A stretch of 64,000 bases of DNA from Phyto melanocephala (GCA_941918925.1 OW799233.1:129728833-129792832), one strand, 5' to 3'; numbered from the stretch's first letter, positions 1 through 12,849 are shown. The notes: generated by a model from the letters alone, not told the origin. Numbers and translations are program-made.

Positions 1-2205
1 TAAGCCCTAAATTCAACAATTGTGTAAATTCAGAAGGCCATTCAGATGGAAATACGTATCATCACTTTGCTACATCACCCATTGAACGATTTGCTGGCGC
101 TTTCCATGGTCTGCTATTTTGTGCTCTTAGGTAAACTGAATTTTGTATGCATGATGGTGAAGATCTTTTGTCAAAATTCGCTGCGTATTGCTTCGTAAAA
201 TTTTAAACTGTTGAAAGCGAAGACGAATTGATGTTTTCGGGGTTTCGGCTACACTTTCATTTACAATAGCAATATTTTGAAAAGACCGACTAGTACATTG
301 CCGCACAAGTCTTAGGGTTCAGTTAATAGATTTGTATTGTGTCATCACGTACACGATACAAAACTACTTACGGAACCACTACTGTTCATAACCAAACCAG
401 GGGCCAAATTACGGCATTCGATCACGATCGAATTCGCTGTGCTTTAGGAATAGAGGTTCTAATAAGAATTTTCAAATTTCGATCACATTCGAATGTCGTA
501 ATTTGCCCTTAGTTTCTTTAAATTTTTTGACCACTATTCAAATGGTTGACACATTAGATGAAACTTTCTCGACTAAAGATTTTTTGAGCGGTCTCGGCAT
601 AACTTTCCAATTCTTTTTAATAAGTTTTTAGAAATATAACGCGTTGTTTTTTCTTAATAGGCTTCCTTTTTCATAATCGGAATAAACATATGTGACAGCT
701 ACAAAATTTCAGAGTTGCCACTTACCCAATAAAAAATTACCCTTAATTTAAAAACGAAGACAAAAAAATCTATCAAACATGATAAAAAGAAGAAAAGATC
801 AGAGAATGTTTTTTAGATGTAAAAAAAAAATATTACAAATAAAAAAATTATTCCAAAATGTTAAAGTGTAGCTCCTTACTAGGTTGCCTATTGGCAATTT
901 CATATACACTTCTACTTACTCGTCTACATGCATACATACATACGTAAATGCATACGTATGTATATAGTTCTGTGCAAAATAAGTTGGCCTTTTTTCTAGG
1001 ATTTTCTGACATTTTAATTGCATTTTGCGTGTAGAATCTCAGAACCACACGCAAATACACGAACATACAAATGCATATGTATGTATGTAGGTATGAATGT
1101 ATTACCATCGACGACTGAATAAATGAATGCATTATTAACAAACCAAAGCAGAGATGAGGAGAAATGTGCATAAAAACAAACAAGTAACAAAAACTGAGAA
1201 AAAAAATTGAGGAAAGATTTAGTAAAAAAAGTTTTTCTTGTTTTGTTAAGTTTCCCGCAATAAAATTGAAATTATACCATTTTATTTTGACTGCCACTTT
1301 CTGACAAATGCTAAAAGGAAATTCAACGACATTTGTGCAAACTTTGTGACAGAGAAAGAGAGGGAGAGAGGGGAAAAGTACAATCACACACACACACACA
1401 GGCAAACTAAAGGACAACACAAAATTTTAGATAAATCGTCTAGCAGACAGTTTTCGTTGCACAGTTATATACTTATGTACATACGAAGAAGTGTGACATA
1501 ATTGTAGTAATCAGCCATTGAATGAATGAATAAATAGACGGAAGGACAGACCGCCAACTAATGAACGTTTATTTTATTATCCAGCACAACTACAGCATAC
1601 TATTTTCTTTGAATCCTCCCAGCTTCTCTAGACTTTCGCTCTTTCCCATTGCCATTTAGTCTATGGGGCCATCAACTAAATGACGACAAGGATGTGGTTT
1701 ATATTTCCGTAAGGTGTTTTATCATAATCACCATCATCATCTTTAACACCGACATACATACATCTGTGCTCTCTACCCAATCGTTTATTTATTTCTGCTT
1801 TCATTCGTTCGCAGCATTTATTTTCAGTTTTAGTGCTGTAATTAAAAATTATGATGATTCATAAAAACAAAAAAAAAAAACGTGCTCAAAAGATACTGCG
1901 AAATTGTACTTTACGAATTGTTGTTGCAGGATTTAGCTGGCGAAAAAGTTTCTAATATTTTTATGTTTCACAGCCTCAGGACATGTTTGAACTTACCATG
2001 GGAAAAGCAGTAAAATGTATTTGTGTACTTATATTCGTAGTTTAAATGAAGTAAATGTGTAATTGCAATAATAAAACTATTGGTAATGTGGCCTTTTCTT
2101 GTGGATTTGCAAACGGCGATATCTAATAATGCTGGAATGTTAATTTTTAATGTTAGTTTCTTCTTAGATTTGTAAAACGTGTATTAAATTCTCTAAAATA
2201 TAATT
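1..2205. other. Intron-like stretch, no gene seen
   Basis: No coding pattern, splice-framed exon or RNA gene is recognisable apart from the small inverted repeat at 399-512. A GA-rich run lies at 1351-1373, a (CA)n run at 1385-1400, and several CATACATACG-type runs occur between 925 and 1100. By position it is inferred to be part of the very long second intron of timeout, whose exons lie at 22.3-22.9 kb on the minus strand. Confidence 0.5.
399..512. mobile_element. Small inverted-repeat element (MITE-like hairpin)
   Basis: The left end reads AGGGGCCAAATTACGGCATT and the right end, reverse-complemented, reads AAGGGCAAATTACGACATTC, so nearly the whole ~114 bp folds into an imperfect hairpin. 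A GATCGAA block is also shared by both arms. No target duplication is clear and it carries no coding sequence. It is probably a tiny non-autonomous DNA transposon of unknown superfamily. Confidence 0.5.
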
Positions 2206-2536
2206 AGGGAATTCAGAGGGTGTCTTTAGTGTCATATGATCATAATTTCATAATTTTCCAAAATTTAAAAAGGATTGAAAATTTTTACAATAAACAAGAC
2301 AATACTTTTAATCCCATCAAAAATTAATTAATAAAATTGTGACAATAGGACACTTTGGACTTCTTGCGTATACATCAAATATATTTACAGTTAAGTTACG
2401 TAAAAAAATAAGGAGTAGATTTTTATTCATGCACTATCAGACATTTTTAAACTCGAAAACAATCATGCCAGTAGTGCGAATCAATAACTTGTGTAAACGA
2501 GTATCGTTAAAAAGAAAATATTTACAAAATACAATT

Positions 2537-3201
2537 GGGTGATTCAAAAGGTGTCATGTCATATTGTCATATTGTTCTAAAGTTTTACAATGGTTTAAAA
2601 ATGTTGTTGTTGCTTTTCAAACAAAAAGTGTCTTATAATAATAGAACTTTGTACGCTATGTTTGTTGCGCTGTCGTATTTAATAAGCAGAGACCTGTACT
2701 AAACGGCTAAGCCGGCTAAGCCAAGCCGCAATAGTTTTTGTAAGCCGTCGCCGTTCATTTCATAATTTTATCGGGCCGACATCCAAATTTAAGCGCAGTT
2801 TATAATTTTTGATAACAAATCACTGGCGACGTCAAATAAGATCGGCTAAGGACTCTGCTGTTGTTGTTTATCAAACAAAATTTAGTTTGTTTGTGATAAA
2901 CAACAAATAAAACAAAATAAATAAAAACAAAAAAACAAATAAAAAAATTTTGTTTATTTACTTGAGTCTGCCATTACAACATCTAAAATGTACTTTTCGC
3001 AGAAACTGGCTATTATTTAGTTTTTTTTTTCACTTGTTTTTGACATTATGAAAGGAAATATTTATTTTCAGAATTGTTTTACATCAGCTGATTTAAATTC
3101 AAAATAGCACACTTAATTATGAGGGGTTGTTCACAATAGTCTTAATTTGTCATGCTATTATTATAGGACATATGATTTTATGACACTATTATGAATCCCC
3201 C
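2537..3201 (+). mobile_element. Non-autonomous DNA transposon, GGGNGATTC family, copy A
   Basis: The ends are inverted repeats: GGGTGATTCAAAAGGTGTCA on the left and GGGGGATTCATAATAGTGTC (reverse complement) on the right. A second copy in the opposite orientation is at 57346-57974 and matches end to end, including a CGGCTAAGCCG-rich centre and the block CAGAGACCTGTACTAAACGG. The two copies define the element length (~630-665 bp). No transposase is present. Flanking duplications are unclear, so the superfamily is left open. A partial end of the same kind (GGGAATTCAGAGGGTGTC) lies just upstream at 2207. Confidence 0.75.
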
Positions 3202-3320
3202 AAATATATTAAGCATACAAATTCGGAAAAAAAAATAGTTGCGAATCGAACTACGGAGTAAATCGTGAGTAACTCCCGAGTAACATATTTTATTTTTATT
3301 GTTATCTAAACGATATAAAA

Positions 3321-4064
3321 ACAAGTAACAGTGCTATATTCGGCCGTGCCGAATCTTATATACCCTTCACAACGTGTAGTCATGCAATAACAATTGTTTG
3401 TATCACCATTCATCTCATATCAAATACGTACATATGTATATACTGGTTAAAATAAACGTGGCATCGAATCCCAGCTGAGCCAAAAAATTTTATTTTATTT
3501 AATATATTATTTATATTTTGTTATTATTTTTTTTATATTTTTTTTTTATATTTTTTTTTAAATTTTTTTTTAATTTTTTTAAAAAAATTTTTAAAAAATT
3601 TTTAAAATTTTTTTTTTTTGTAATTTTTTTTATTATTTTTTTTTTATTTTTAATATTTTTTCTTTTTGTAATTTCTTCTTTTTTTGTATGGTTTTTACAT
3701 ATATTTATGTATGTATGTTGTTGTTGTAATTGTGTAAAAAACGAGGTGGTCGTGGTTTTTTGCTCATATCTCAGAAAGTTATTGGGCGATTGTGCTGAAT
3801 TTCAATAGCGATTCATTCCTGAATATTTCCAAGAGATTGATACCATATAGAAATCTGAGGAACATATAGTTGCTTCTAAAAGTTGATTTCAACCAACACA
3901 CGGACAGACGGGCAGACGGACAGACGGTCAGGGCTTAATCGACTCCTCTATTCATAAGCTTTCAGAAAATATATACTTTATGGGGTCGGAAATGAAAATT
4001 GTAGAAATTACAAACGGAATGACAAAGCTATATATACCCTTGTGCACCACAGGTGAAGGGTATA
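3321..4064 (-). mobile_element. Helentron-like (DINE-type) repeat, copy H1
   Basis: In minus-strand sense the element starts TATACCCTTCACCTGTGG near 4064 and ends with a hairpin (ATTCGGCACGGCCGAAT, 3338-3354) followed by CACTGTTACTTGT. The subterminal pair ACCCTTCAC / GTGAAGGGTA is present at both ends. The middle is a long A/T homopolymer tract (3485-3680), and a GGACAGACGG run lies at 3900-3928. No protein is encoded. It forms an inverted pair with the copy at 4687-5334. Confidence 0.8.
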
Positions 4065-4686
4065 ATAATTTTGTTGTTGTTTATTTTAGCGGCAAAGAGT
4101 TAAACTTTATACCCGGGTCAAAAACTATTTGTTTTAGTCTCGGTCATGGCGGGAATACCTGTGGCAGTCTACTTTATTTGGGCCTTTTTTTTACAAAAAT
4201 GCCACTTTATTGTAACAGTTGTCGAATGACGTTAACCCTTTCGGTACGGGAGACGATTAATTAGTTTCAAACTATTATAATGGGCTAGTTTAACATATTA
4301 AACTAATAAATATATAGCTTCTTTTGATGCCCTTACCCTTTGAAGATATTTGGGGATGGGAAAAATATGTCCTATCAGGAGTTTGAAACGGAATATATTT
4401 GTTCCATTAGTCCTAAACATGTAAGAAATATTTATTTTATTTTGAATTTTATTATTAATTTTTTTTTTCAAATTTATTTTATTTATTAATTTATTTTAAA
4501 AAACGAAAACGAAATAAAATTAAAAAATGTGAAAATGATTTGTAAAATGGTGCGCAAAAATCTTTGAACAACTGAAGGTCTCGACACAAAGTTTTAGTCC
4601 GTTTTTCAAATTTCTTTTTTGGCAACCTGTACACCGACATCTCGTGGGGCCTTCAATTGGCAAATGAGTAGCAGATTGACCTTTTT
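4065..4686. other. Spacer between two inverted Helentron-like copies
   Basis: This 620-bp stretch between oppositely oriented copies H1 and H2 shows no known coding sequence. It contains a slightly GC-richer block at 4085-4260 (ACCCGGGTCA near 4112, GGTACGGGAGAC near 4244) and an A/T-rich block after 4420. Its origin is not recognised. Confidence 0.4.
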
Positions 4687-5334
4687 TATACCCTTCACCT
4701 GTGGTGCACAAGGGTATATATAGCTTTGTCATTCCGTTTGTAATTTCTACAATTTTCATTTCCGACCCCATAAAATATATATTTTCTAAAAGCTTATGAA
4801 TAGAGGAGTTGATTAAGCCCTGACCGTCTGTCCGTGTGTTGGTTGAAATCAACTTTTAGAAGCAACTATATGCTCCTCATATCTGTATATGGTATCAATA
4901 TTTTGGAAATATTTGGGAATGAATCGCTATTGAAATTCAGCACAATCGCCCCATAACTTTCTGAGATATGAGCAAAAAAACACGACCACCTCGTTTTCTA
5001 TTCACAATTACAAGTGGCATCAAATCCCAGCTGCGCAAAAAAAAAATATTTTTTTATTTCATTTTATATCTTATTTATATTATTATTATTTTTATAATTT
5101 TTCTTTTTATATATTTTTTTTAATTTAAATGAAAAAATTTTTTTTAATTTTTTTTTGGAATTTTTTTTATTGTTGTTTTTGTTTTTAATATTTTTTTTTT
5201 AAACATACATACGTAAACTCAATTTATAATTTTGCAATGGGTTGAATGGTGATACAAACTAGTGTTATTGCATGACTACACGTTGTAAAGGGTATATACG
5301 ATTCGGCACAGCCGAATATAGCACGCTTACTTGT
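4687..5334 (+). mobile_element. Helentron-like repeat, copy H2
   Basis: It starts TATACCCTTCACCTGTGG and ends with hairpin ATTCGGCACAGCCGAAT (5301-5317) and GCACGCTTACTTGTT. It has the same module order as the other copies: CCGACCCCATAAA block, CTGTCCGTGTG block, GAGATATGAGC block, A/T tract, TTGCATGACTACACGTTGT block, hairpin. It is shorter than H1 because of internal loss near 4840. Confidence 0.8.
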
Positions 5335-5948
5335 TATTACTGATATAATAACCACCATGACAAAGGCGAGACCTTCTGCTAGCAAAACTAAAAAATCAAG
5401 AAATAGCTCCTTTTAACAATATAAGTTCATATATATTAACAATGAATTTACATTCGACATCAGCAATCACCAATTTATAAAGAACTTTCTTTTACCATTT
5501 CTGTGATTTATAGTCTAGTTTTTATCCGATGATGACCATATGTTTATTTCGAAATTAGGAGTTTGAGATAAAGATGACAACGTAGCCACTTCATATTTAT
5601 CTTAAACTGACGAATCTAAATGATTTATTTAATTTTCTTTATCAAAATCATATAGTCCTTTCGTCATGGCAGCCTAAAAAAGTATTTTAGTTTTATAACT
5701 ATTGGGACATATACATATGTCCCAAAGTAAAAGCCGAATGGTACATACATGTCCCGTCAAAAGAAGAAATAAAAAAAATAATAAAATCCTTTTTGTACCT
5801 TTGTGCATATTGGTAAAATAAATTCAAGAAGATAGCTTAACACTTTAATTATATTTTTTACTGCCTTTTTGCGGTTTTTAATAATAATTTTTAACTTTTT
5901 TAAAAACAAAACACGAAAACAGCTTGATACTGCACGTTTTTACGATTA
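5335..5948. other. Unannotated stretch, no gene seen
   Basis: AT-rich sequence between H2 and H3. I see no open frame with family similarity and no inverted repeat with clear ends. Confidence 0.4.
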
Positions 5949-6687
5949 ACAAGTAACAGTGCTATATTCGGCCGTGCCGAATCTTATATACCCTTCACAA
6001 CGTGTAGTCATGCAATAACAATTGTTTGTATCACCATTCATCCCATATAAAATACGTGCATACGTACACGTTAGAACAAATGTAGCATCGAATCCCAGCT
6101 GAGCCAAAAAAATTTTATTTTATTTTATTTAATATATTATTTATATTTTATTATTTTTAAATTTTTTTAAAAAATTTTTTTAGAAAAATTTTTAAAAAAT
6201 TTTTTTAAATTTTTTTTAAATTTTTAAAAATTTTTTTTTTGTAGTTTTTTTTATTATTTTTTTCTTATTTTTAATATTTTTTTTTTTGTAATTTTTTTTT
6301 TGTTTGGTATGTTTTTTACATGTATGTATGTATGTATTGATGTTGTTGTAATTGTGAAAAAAAACGAGGTGGTCGTGGTTTTTTGCTCATATCTCAGAAA
6401 GTTATGGGGCGATTGTGCTGAATTTCAATAGCGATTCATTCCTGGATATTTCCAAGAGATTGATACCATATACAGATCTGATGAACATATAGTTGCTTCT
6501 AAAAGTTGATTTCAACCAACACACGGACAGACGGGCAGACGGACAGACGGTCAGGGCTTAATCGACTCCTCTATTCATAAGCTTTCAGAAAATATATACT
6601 TTATGGGGTCGGAAATGAAAATTGTAGAAATTACAAACGGAATGACAAAGCTATATATACCCTTGTGCACCACAGGTGAAGGGTATA
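5949..6687 (-). mobile_element. Helentron-like repeat, copy H3
   Basis: A full-length minus-sense copy, very close to H1 along its whole length. The hairpin ATTCGGCCGTGCCGAAT lies near its 3' end (left side here) and TATACCCTTCACCTGTGG at its 5' end. H1 and H3 share unusual details such as the GTGCACCACAGGTGAAGG end, which suggests one recent subfamily. Confidence 0.82.
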
Positions 6688-9337
6688 AAAAGCAATTGTT
6701 ATGATAATTCGCAATAATTTTTTTATAACTTTACTTAAGCTTCGAAATAACATTTTTTTTAATCCGTTTAAAATAATTTTAAATAAAACATTAATTAAAT
6801 GTAATAATTTTTAATCCCTTTAAAGTAAAAATCTTACAACATTAGGGTCTTGTGAAAATTCAGTGGGATACATAAGTCGCAATAGGTGCGAAATTGTTAA
6901 AAAGTTTTTAGTGAATCCCAGAATCGTTAGCGCAAAAACAGTAAACAGGTGCCGACAAATTTAACGATTGTCGGATTGTTGAAAGTGAGTCAGTTTTTTT
7001 TTTTTTTTTAATTTTATGGGGGATTTTCCTCAATTTAGCTTTACAACCTGATCTTTATATTTAGATATTTCAGCTTTTAAATTTTGGTAACCAGCACAGT
7101 CAACCAATAAATGTTATACTAGAATGAACAAATTTTCATTATATCCAGTTATACTGGACTCCTTAGAAGGAGGTTTTAAAAGCCTACCAATTCTACAGAG
7201 CAAGTTTATATTGTAAACCTTTCCACAAGATCGTCTGGTGCTTCATACCCAGTAAAGTCTATACTTTCCCTAGTCCTCAGAAGCGTTGCCTGATCTTCAG
7301 AATTTATTCCAGCACCTATCAAAATTCCACGCCCAATTTTGGAGGGTGTGTTTCAAGCACAATTAAACTGTTTTTCTCTTCCACACGATGATCGATCCAC
7401 AGTTTGCAAAAGCCTAGCTCAAGTGTAAAGTATTGGGCAGGTTCAATTTGTGCCTTTCCGTTCAGTGAAAATACTAACATCACTTTCCATATATTTATTG
7501 TGCATGCATGCATTCATCTGAAATATTTAACACTATTTTCGTTTTACTTATATACTTCTTTGACATCTATGTTTCCTCATTCTCTTTATCGACCTGATCC
7601 AGAACACTCAATTCAAAACGATGCCATATGGTTATTTATTTTATTCCATTGTACATCGGAACACACTTTCCTATACAAGCAATCCTCAATACCTTATTCT
7701 GCTTATACTTAAAAGTTCCTTTTTAGTCTCACCAACGTCTTGTTAATCTTTTGTGCAAAAATTAGGCAATAATACCCACTTCAAACTACAAGCTCGCCGA
7801 CACTGATGATGGATCTTTTTAATTTTTTTATCTTTATTTTAACATGATCATTTCACGTTGATTTCGGAAAAAAAAAACGTTAAAGATTTCTTCTCCGAGT
7901 AAAAAACAATGCGTCTGAATTTCATGCTTTTATGGATAGTTTTTGTAAATCACACCATGTTCCTGGCCACACGAACATCAGCCGAATGACCTGGTTTAGA
8001 TATACCTATCGACTTTAGTTTTTTTTTTAAGAGGGCGTACGCAATAATATTTTAAAGGAAAGTAGATAGAAGACCAGTTCCAGCTTCTGGCCGTACAACA
8101 TCTACAACGTAAGAATTTTTCTTCTGTGGTCAAGAGTAATCAATAAAAAGATGTACTGAGCAGTCTTTGAAAGAAGCTTTTTCTTTAAAACCATAGAGTA
8201 ATGATTGCGATTTTCGCACTGTCTTTAAAAAAATGTTTGTCTATTTTTTAATAAATTTTAAGTTGTTAAATGTGTTTTCAACTACGTCAATTTCCTTTTT
8301 AATATTGTTTCTATGTATTTCTGTTGCTTTTGGTCCTATGGAATTTGAAAATTTACTTCAGCATTTCTGTAGATGTGATGTGATTTTATTCGCAGTAGTA
8401 GTTTTCCATTATTTTTAATTTGTTTAATTTGTTTTCGAAAGTTGACTTAAAGTAAGTTTCTCTTTATTTTGTTTATTTTTTTACAGGGTCTTAGTTTTTT
8501 TTCCCAAAATAATTTGGCCTTTAGTTTGTTCTTGTGTGAAAAACTTCTTTCTTTTTACCTTTTCTTTTTTCTTTTTTTCTTTTTTCTTTTTGTTCAATCC
8601 TGTTGTTTAACTCTCTATTTATCATGAGTTAGCAAAAACAAAAGTGGAAAAATTGAATGTAAAATGTTTTTAATGGTCTGTGTATTTGGACTTATGCACG
8701 ATAGAACAGAAGAAAGGAGCAAAAACAAGGTCCGACTGGTGTCCATCAAAAGAATGAATGGAAAATGTGTTTATAGTTTGTTTGTGTTCACGTTTAAATT
8801 TTAATTGAATAGTGGCAAAAGGCATAGAAAAAAAAAAGAGGGAGAACATTGGAATAACGGCAGTCAACACAGATGTGCATAATAAGAAGGACCTTTAAGA
8901 AATTGAATGCGTTGTTTTGGACTTTTTTGTTAATTAGAAAAAATGCGAATTTGTGTTGCCAGTGAAAGGAAAGAAAGAAACCTTGAACAAACTTTTAACA
9001 ATAGGAGATTTTTTAGTGTGTTTTCCAAAGTTAATTTAAATTTCTTGCTTTTTTTCTTATTCTCTTTAAAATGTTAATGGTAGTGGCGGTCTAATTTAAT
9101 CTTTTAAAGGTAGAGATAATTAAAAATAATTTTATATTGAATGAATATAATTTCATGTTTATTAAAATATATAAAACGTAAGAAAATATATCATAGAAAA
9201 AATATTGCGAAAATTTGCCTTTAACTGTCTGTTTTCATTATTGTGAGGAGGTAGTTTGAATAGTTTAAAATATTGTGGCTTTAATTAAGTGAGATACACA
9301 ATATTTTTTTTTTTATTTCAGTGGTTGCATTATAGCA
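6688..9337. other. Unannotated intron-like stretch
   Basis: No gene or transposon could be recognised with confidence. A TTTCTTTTT-type polypyrimidine run lies at 8547-8601. The block GCCGACAAATTTAACGATTG at 6952-6971 recurs in inverted orientation near 30085-30105, so an old dispersed repeat may be present. Short open frames near 7300-7700 look like chance. Confidence 0.4.
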
Positions 9338-9443
9338 TTAAGGACCATTATTACAACTTGCCTTTAGTGAAAGGGAGGATTTTTTGTGCCCGATAAATAG
9401 CTTTGCACTATTAAAACTAAAATTTTTTATTGTTATTATTATT

Positions 9444-9486
<43 letters not shown>

Positions 9487-9593
9487 TTTAATAGGTAAAA
9501 AAATAATAAATGGAGGCTTTATAATGCGAAGCCATTTATCGGTCCGACAAAATCCTCCCTTTAACTAAAGGCAAGTTGTAATAATGGCCCTAA
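9338..9593. mobile_element. MITE with ~65-bp terminal inverted repeats and a TAA microsatellite core
   Basis: The left arm AAGGACCATTATTACAACTT and the right arm (reverse complement AGGGCCATTATTACAACTTG) continue as inverted repeats for about 65 bp, through CCTTTAGT.AAAGGGAGGATTTT to CGATAAATRGCTT. The centre holds an (ATT)n/(AAT)n run at 9429-9486. The TTA...TAA edges and GGNCC start resemble PIF/Harbinger (Tourist-like) MITEs, but a true 3-bp duplication cannot be separated from the inverted repeat. A lone arm of the same family is at 60388-60434. Confidence 0.75.
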
Positions 9594-9703
9594 GAGTGAT
9601 TCATCGTGAGGTTTGATTTTAAATAGACTTTTTTTGACAGATCACGCATGAGTCATATCAAACTGTTTGACCGTTTTTGTTCAGTATTGTTTGGCAAGTC
9701 ATC

Positions 9704-9985
9704 ATGGAAAGACTCACACCTCAACAGGGACTCTAAATTATCTGTATAACCAAAAACAGCTTTCTGTAAGAAATTTTTTACCGCTGTTTTGTGTTGCGAT
9801 TTTGTTCTGTGATGAAGCACATTTCTGTATCCTTTGATGCGTTAATAAACAAAATTATCATAATTGGACTGATGAGCAACACGAACCGTTATCGCACCAT
9901 GGTATACAGACTATAAGCTTCCAGAAATTTAAACGCGTGGTCTCGGTGAGCTCGGTTTCAACAAAACGGCGCACATAGGGTGAAC
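9704..9985 (+). pseudogene. Tc1/mariner-superfamily transposase remnant M1
   Basis: Reading from ATG at 9704 the sequence gives MERLTPQQG, the typical N-terminal start of this fly transposase family, followed by a stop. Around 9795-9860 another frame gives FCDEAHFCI, the strand carrying the first catalytic Asp (family form SDEAHF), then CVNKQNY and NWTDEQ. A degenerate FQQNGA near 9957 corresponds to the second catalytic-Asp motif (FQQDGA). The copy is far too short (family about 340 residues), so the middle and C-terminus are deleted, with several frameshifts. Non-functional. Confidence 0.7.
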
Positions 9986-10467
9986 TTAAGTTTATGTGTA
10001 AAGGGAGGTATCCCCCATACTAATACACTACCCAACCCACCGCCCCCCTCGAATGACTCTGAAAAAACAGTTTTTTTTAGCTTTAACTTATTTGTAATAG
10101 AAATAAAAATTTAATAAGAACTAACTTTTTTACAATAACTTCTCTTTTGCACTAAGATGATGATGATGAGTGCCATGCTTTTTCTTCGTCTGCTTCGAAA
10201 TATCCATTTTAGACCCCATAAAGTATATATATTCTGAATCAGGGTTTGATTTGATGACGATCTAGCTATGTCCGTCCGTCTGTCCGTCTGTTGAAAGCAC
10301 GATAGAGGTCGCACCGAAAAAGCTAGGGAGCTCAAATTTTGCCAGAATCTTTCTTATAGACAAGGTTTGTTTGGTATTGAAAATGGGCTAAATCGGAATA
10401 TTAGGAAGAGAGTTATAGCTCGAAAAGCAAGAGTAGGTCGAAAAAACCGTGTCCTTCGAACATCGAA

Positions 10468-12070
10468 TAAAATGGAATTGTGTCCAAACGCCTTAACGTA
10501 GACTCATGAAACTTCGAATGTATATTTCCTGGGTAAAGACAATATTTTTCCCCGAAAATTGTCTAAATCTATGCATTAGGAGAGGAGTTATCGATCAAAA
10601 TGTACGAAAATTTATACCGCACAGTGTATTTTTCGGTATATTTAAAAACAAAAACGTCATAAAAGCAACAAAATTGGATGTACGACTCTGAAATTTTGCA
10701 CACTTGCTTTTTCGTGAGACGCTTTTTTGTAACGGAAAATCAATATGCCACGCCCACTTTTACGCCCACCTCCCATATAACGTTTTACCTAAAATTCATA
10801 TAATTTCTCTATTAATAAAGATTTTGGAATAATAAAGGGCTATATTGAAACATCTAAGTTGTACTCTTTCGCAAAAACAACTTTGACACTCCTACTATAA
10901 CGCCCACTTTTCACGTTATCTAACCTTAATAAAATTTAAAAGCTCATAAAACCGCCAAAATTAGAGGTATGATGATAAAATTTGCTACGTATATCCCTCT
11001 GGGCAATATCATTACTGTGCCAGAAAATTAAGGTGCCACGCCCACTTTTACGCCCACCTCCCATATAACGTTTTACCAAAAATTCATGTAATTTCTCTAT
11101 TAATAAAGATTTTGGAATATTAAGGGACTATATTGAAATATCTAAGTGGAACTCATTAGCAAAAACAACTTTGACACGCCTACTATAACGCCCACTTTCA
11201 CTTTTGAATTGTGTCCAGACGCATAAACGTAGTCATGAAACTTCGAATATATATTTATCGAGTCGAAAGAATATTTTTCCCTGAAAATCGCTTAAATCTA
11301 TGAATTAGGAAAAGAGTTATAGATAAAAATGTACGAAAATTTATACCGCACAGTGTATATTTCAAATTTAAAACGTAATAAAACTGGCAAAACTATATGT
11401 ACTATTCTGAAATTGAAATTGAAATGGTTTTTTGGTCAAAGTCTTCGTTATAACGGAAAATAGATGTGCCACGCTCACTTTTTTCTTTAAATTTTTATAA
11501 AAATATATTAGTCATATATATTAGCATTTATTCATCTTACACTGCGCCATTTATTGTACTGTAGCTAAATATAAGATAAAGATGATAAGATAGATGACTC
11601 TACTAGCAACTACTAGATGGCATGCTAACAACTTATGCTTATGTTCTCCTGAAGTTATGCTCTATTAAAAATGGGAATTTAGGAAAATTTTGACCTAAGT
11701 AAAAAAAAATTATCTCTAAACATTATAAACAATTTATTTTCATGTACTAATGGCTAACAAATTTTAAAATTATACAAAATTTATTTCGTTTGAAAATCTT
11801 TTAAAAGCAAAATGTTATAGAAGTTTAAAAATCAAAATCTTACTAATAAATTTCCCGTTTTAGAAAAATGCAGAGAATGTATATTTTAAATCACCCTGTG
11901 GCCCTTAAAATTTAACCTTAAATGCACTTTCTTCCTCTTAAATTCATGTAAATTCTCTATGAATAAAGATTTTGGAATACCAAAGGACTATATTGAAATA
12001 TCTAAGTTGTATTTATTAGCAGAAACTTTATTGACACGCGTATTTTAACGGCCACTTTCATTGAAAGACT
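10468..12070 (+). repeat. Alternating tandem modules inside H4
   Basis: Two module types alternate. One begins GGAATTGTGTCCA and runs to ACCGCACAGTGTAT (10470-10630, repeated at 11205-11355). The other begins CCACGCCCACTTTTACGCCC and includes AATAAAGATTTTGGAATA (10747, repeated at 11036, degenerate third copy at 11935-12060). The CGCCCAC-rich module is the same flavour as in DINE-1-type repeats. Each copy is diverged, so the expansion is not recent. Confidence 0.65.
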
Positions 12071-12109
12071 AAATTTACGAAAACATTTTACTAGCATACC
12101 GAAGTTATA

Positions 12110-12688
12110 ATGGGTGGTTTAATTTTAAGGGACTATGTTGATTTTGAATAAAATTATTATGAAATTATTATCATTTATTCTTATAATGATAATATTTGTT
12201 TGCTTCAATTATGTATGAAACAAAATATGGGCCAAATGTCCGATAGTCCAAATTTTCAATGACACTGTTGATGCTCGATTGTTGGGCACGATGATGAGTC
12301 GAGGTTGCTTGCTCTTTTGCCACGTTATCGTGAAAAACAGCAATGTTTCCCGTTCAACGAACTAAGAAGGCATTCACAGATTTTCCAACATTTTATACAG
12401 ACCTGCTTTGCAGACATTTAAATATTTTTTACAATTCTCACGATTGTGGACGAATTCGAACGATTATGTTGAGCAAAAGAATCACGAAGTGCACAAAATG
12501 CATTTTGATTTAAACGCCCATTTTTATAAAAATCTTTAATATTTAAAAGCGTTGCTCGATTGCGTATCTTTCCACGGTTCAAATTGAGTTAGTCTGAGAT
12601 TGAGAAATGTCAAATGAAATACAAGAAAAAAGTTGAAGTTTAGATGTGGTTCACCTTAAACATGGGCCCTTAAAATTTAACCACCCTC
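12110..12688 (-). mobile_element. Tc1/mariner-like element M2 inserted in H4
   Basis: The terminal inverted repeat is GGGTGGTT(T/A)AATTTTAAGG at both ends, flanked by TA dinucleotides (12108-12109 and 12689-12690), the hallmark of Tc1/mariner insertion. The minus strand between 12600 and 12420 reads RATLLNIKDFYKNGRLNQN, then ALRDSFAQHNRSNSSTIVRI, which fits the helix-turn-helix N-terminus of the same transposase family seen elsewhere in the window. The catalytic domain is absent, so this is an internally deleted non-autonomous copy. A similar half-end sits at 11893-11917. Confidence 0.75.
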
Positions 12689-12849
12689 TACAAAGAAAGT
12701 GATACATATTTTATTATAAAGAGATTATTCTATAGCGATTAACAAAATAATAAATATTGTGCTTTAAATGTACACAAAATTGGTGGTGGGAATAAAAGAT
12801 TCGGCACAGCCGAATATAGTGCTCTTACTTGTTTTTTTTTTGAGATTGG

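Larger units (their letters stand above)
10185..12832 (+). mobile_element. Long Helentron-like element H4 with internal tandem repeats
   Basis: The 5' part has GACCCCATAAAGTATATATA (10212) and GTCCGTCCGTCTGTCC, then CACGCCCACTTTTACGCCC modules typical of DINE-1-like repeats. The 3' end is hairpin ATTCGGCACAGCCGAAT (~12799) plus AGTGCTCTTACTTGTTTT. The canonical TATACCC start is missing, so the 5' end is approximate. It is much longer than other copies because of internal tandem duplication (10468-11470) and a mariner-like insertion (12110-12688). No Rep/helicase or endonuclease domain is readable, so it is non-autonomous. Confidence 0.65.

Noticed and set aside
848..1420. 190-codon minus-strand open frame rich in Cys, Val, Tyr and Leu
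   Set aside because: Its translation derives from (CA)n, GA-rich and CATACATACG simple sequence; no family pattern, and it would be intronic.
3518..3808. Open frame of almost only Phe, Leu, Ile and Lys (also 24743-24970)
   Set aside because: Produced by the A/T homopolymer tract of Helentron copies; not coding.
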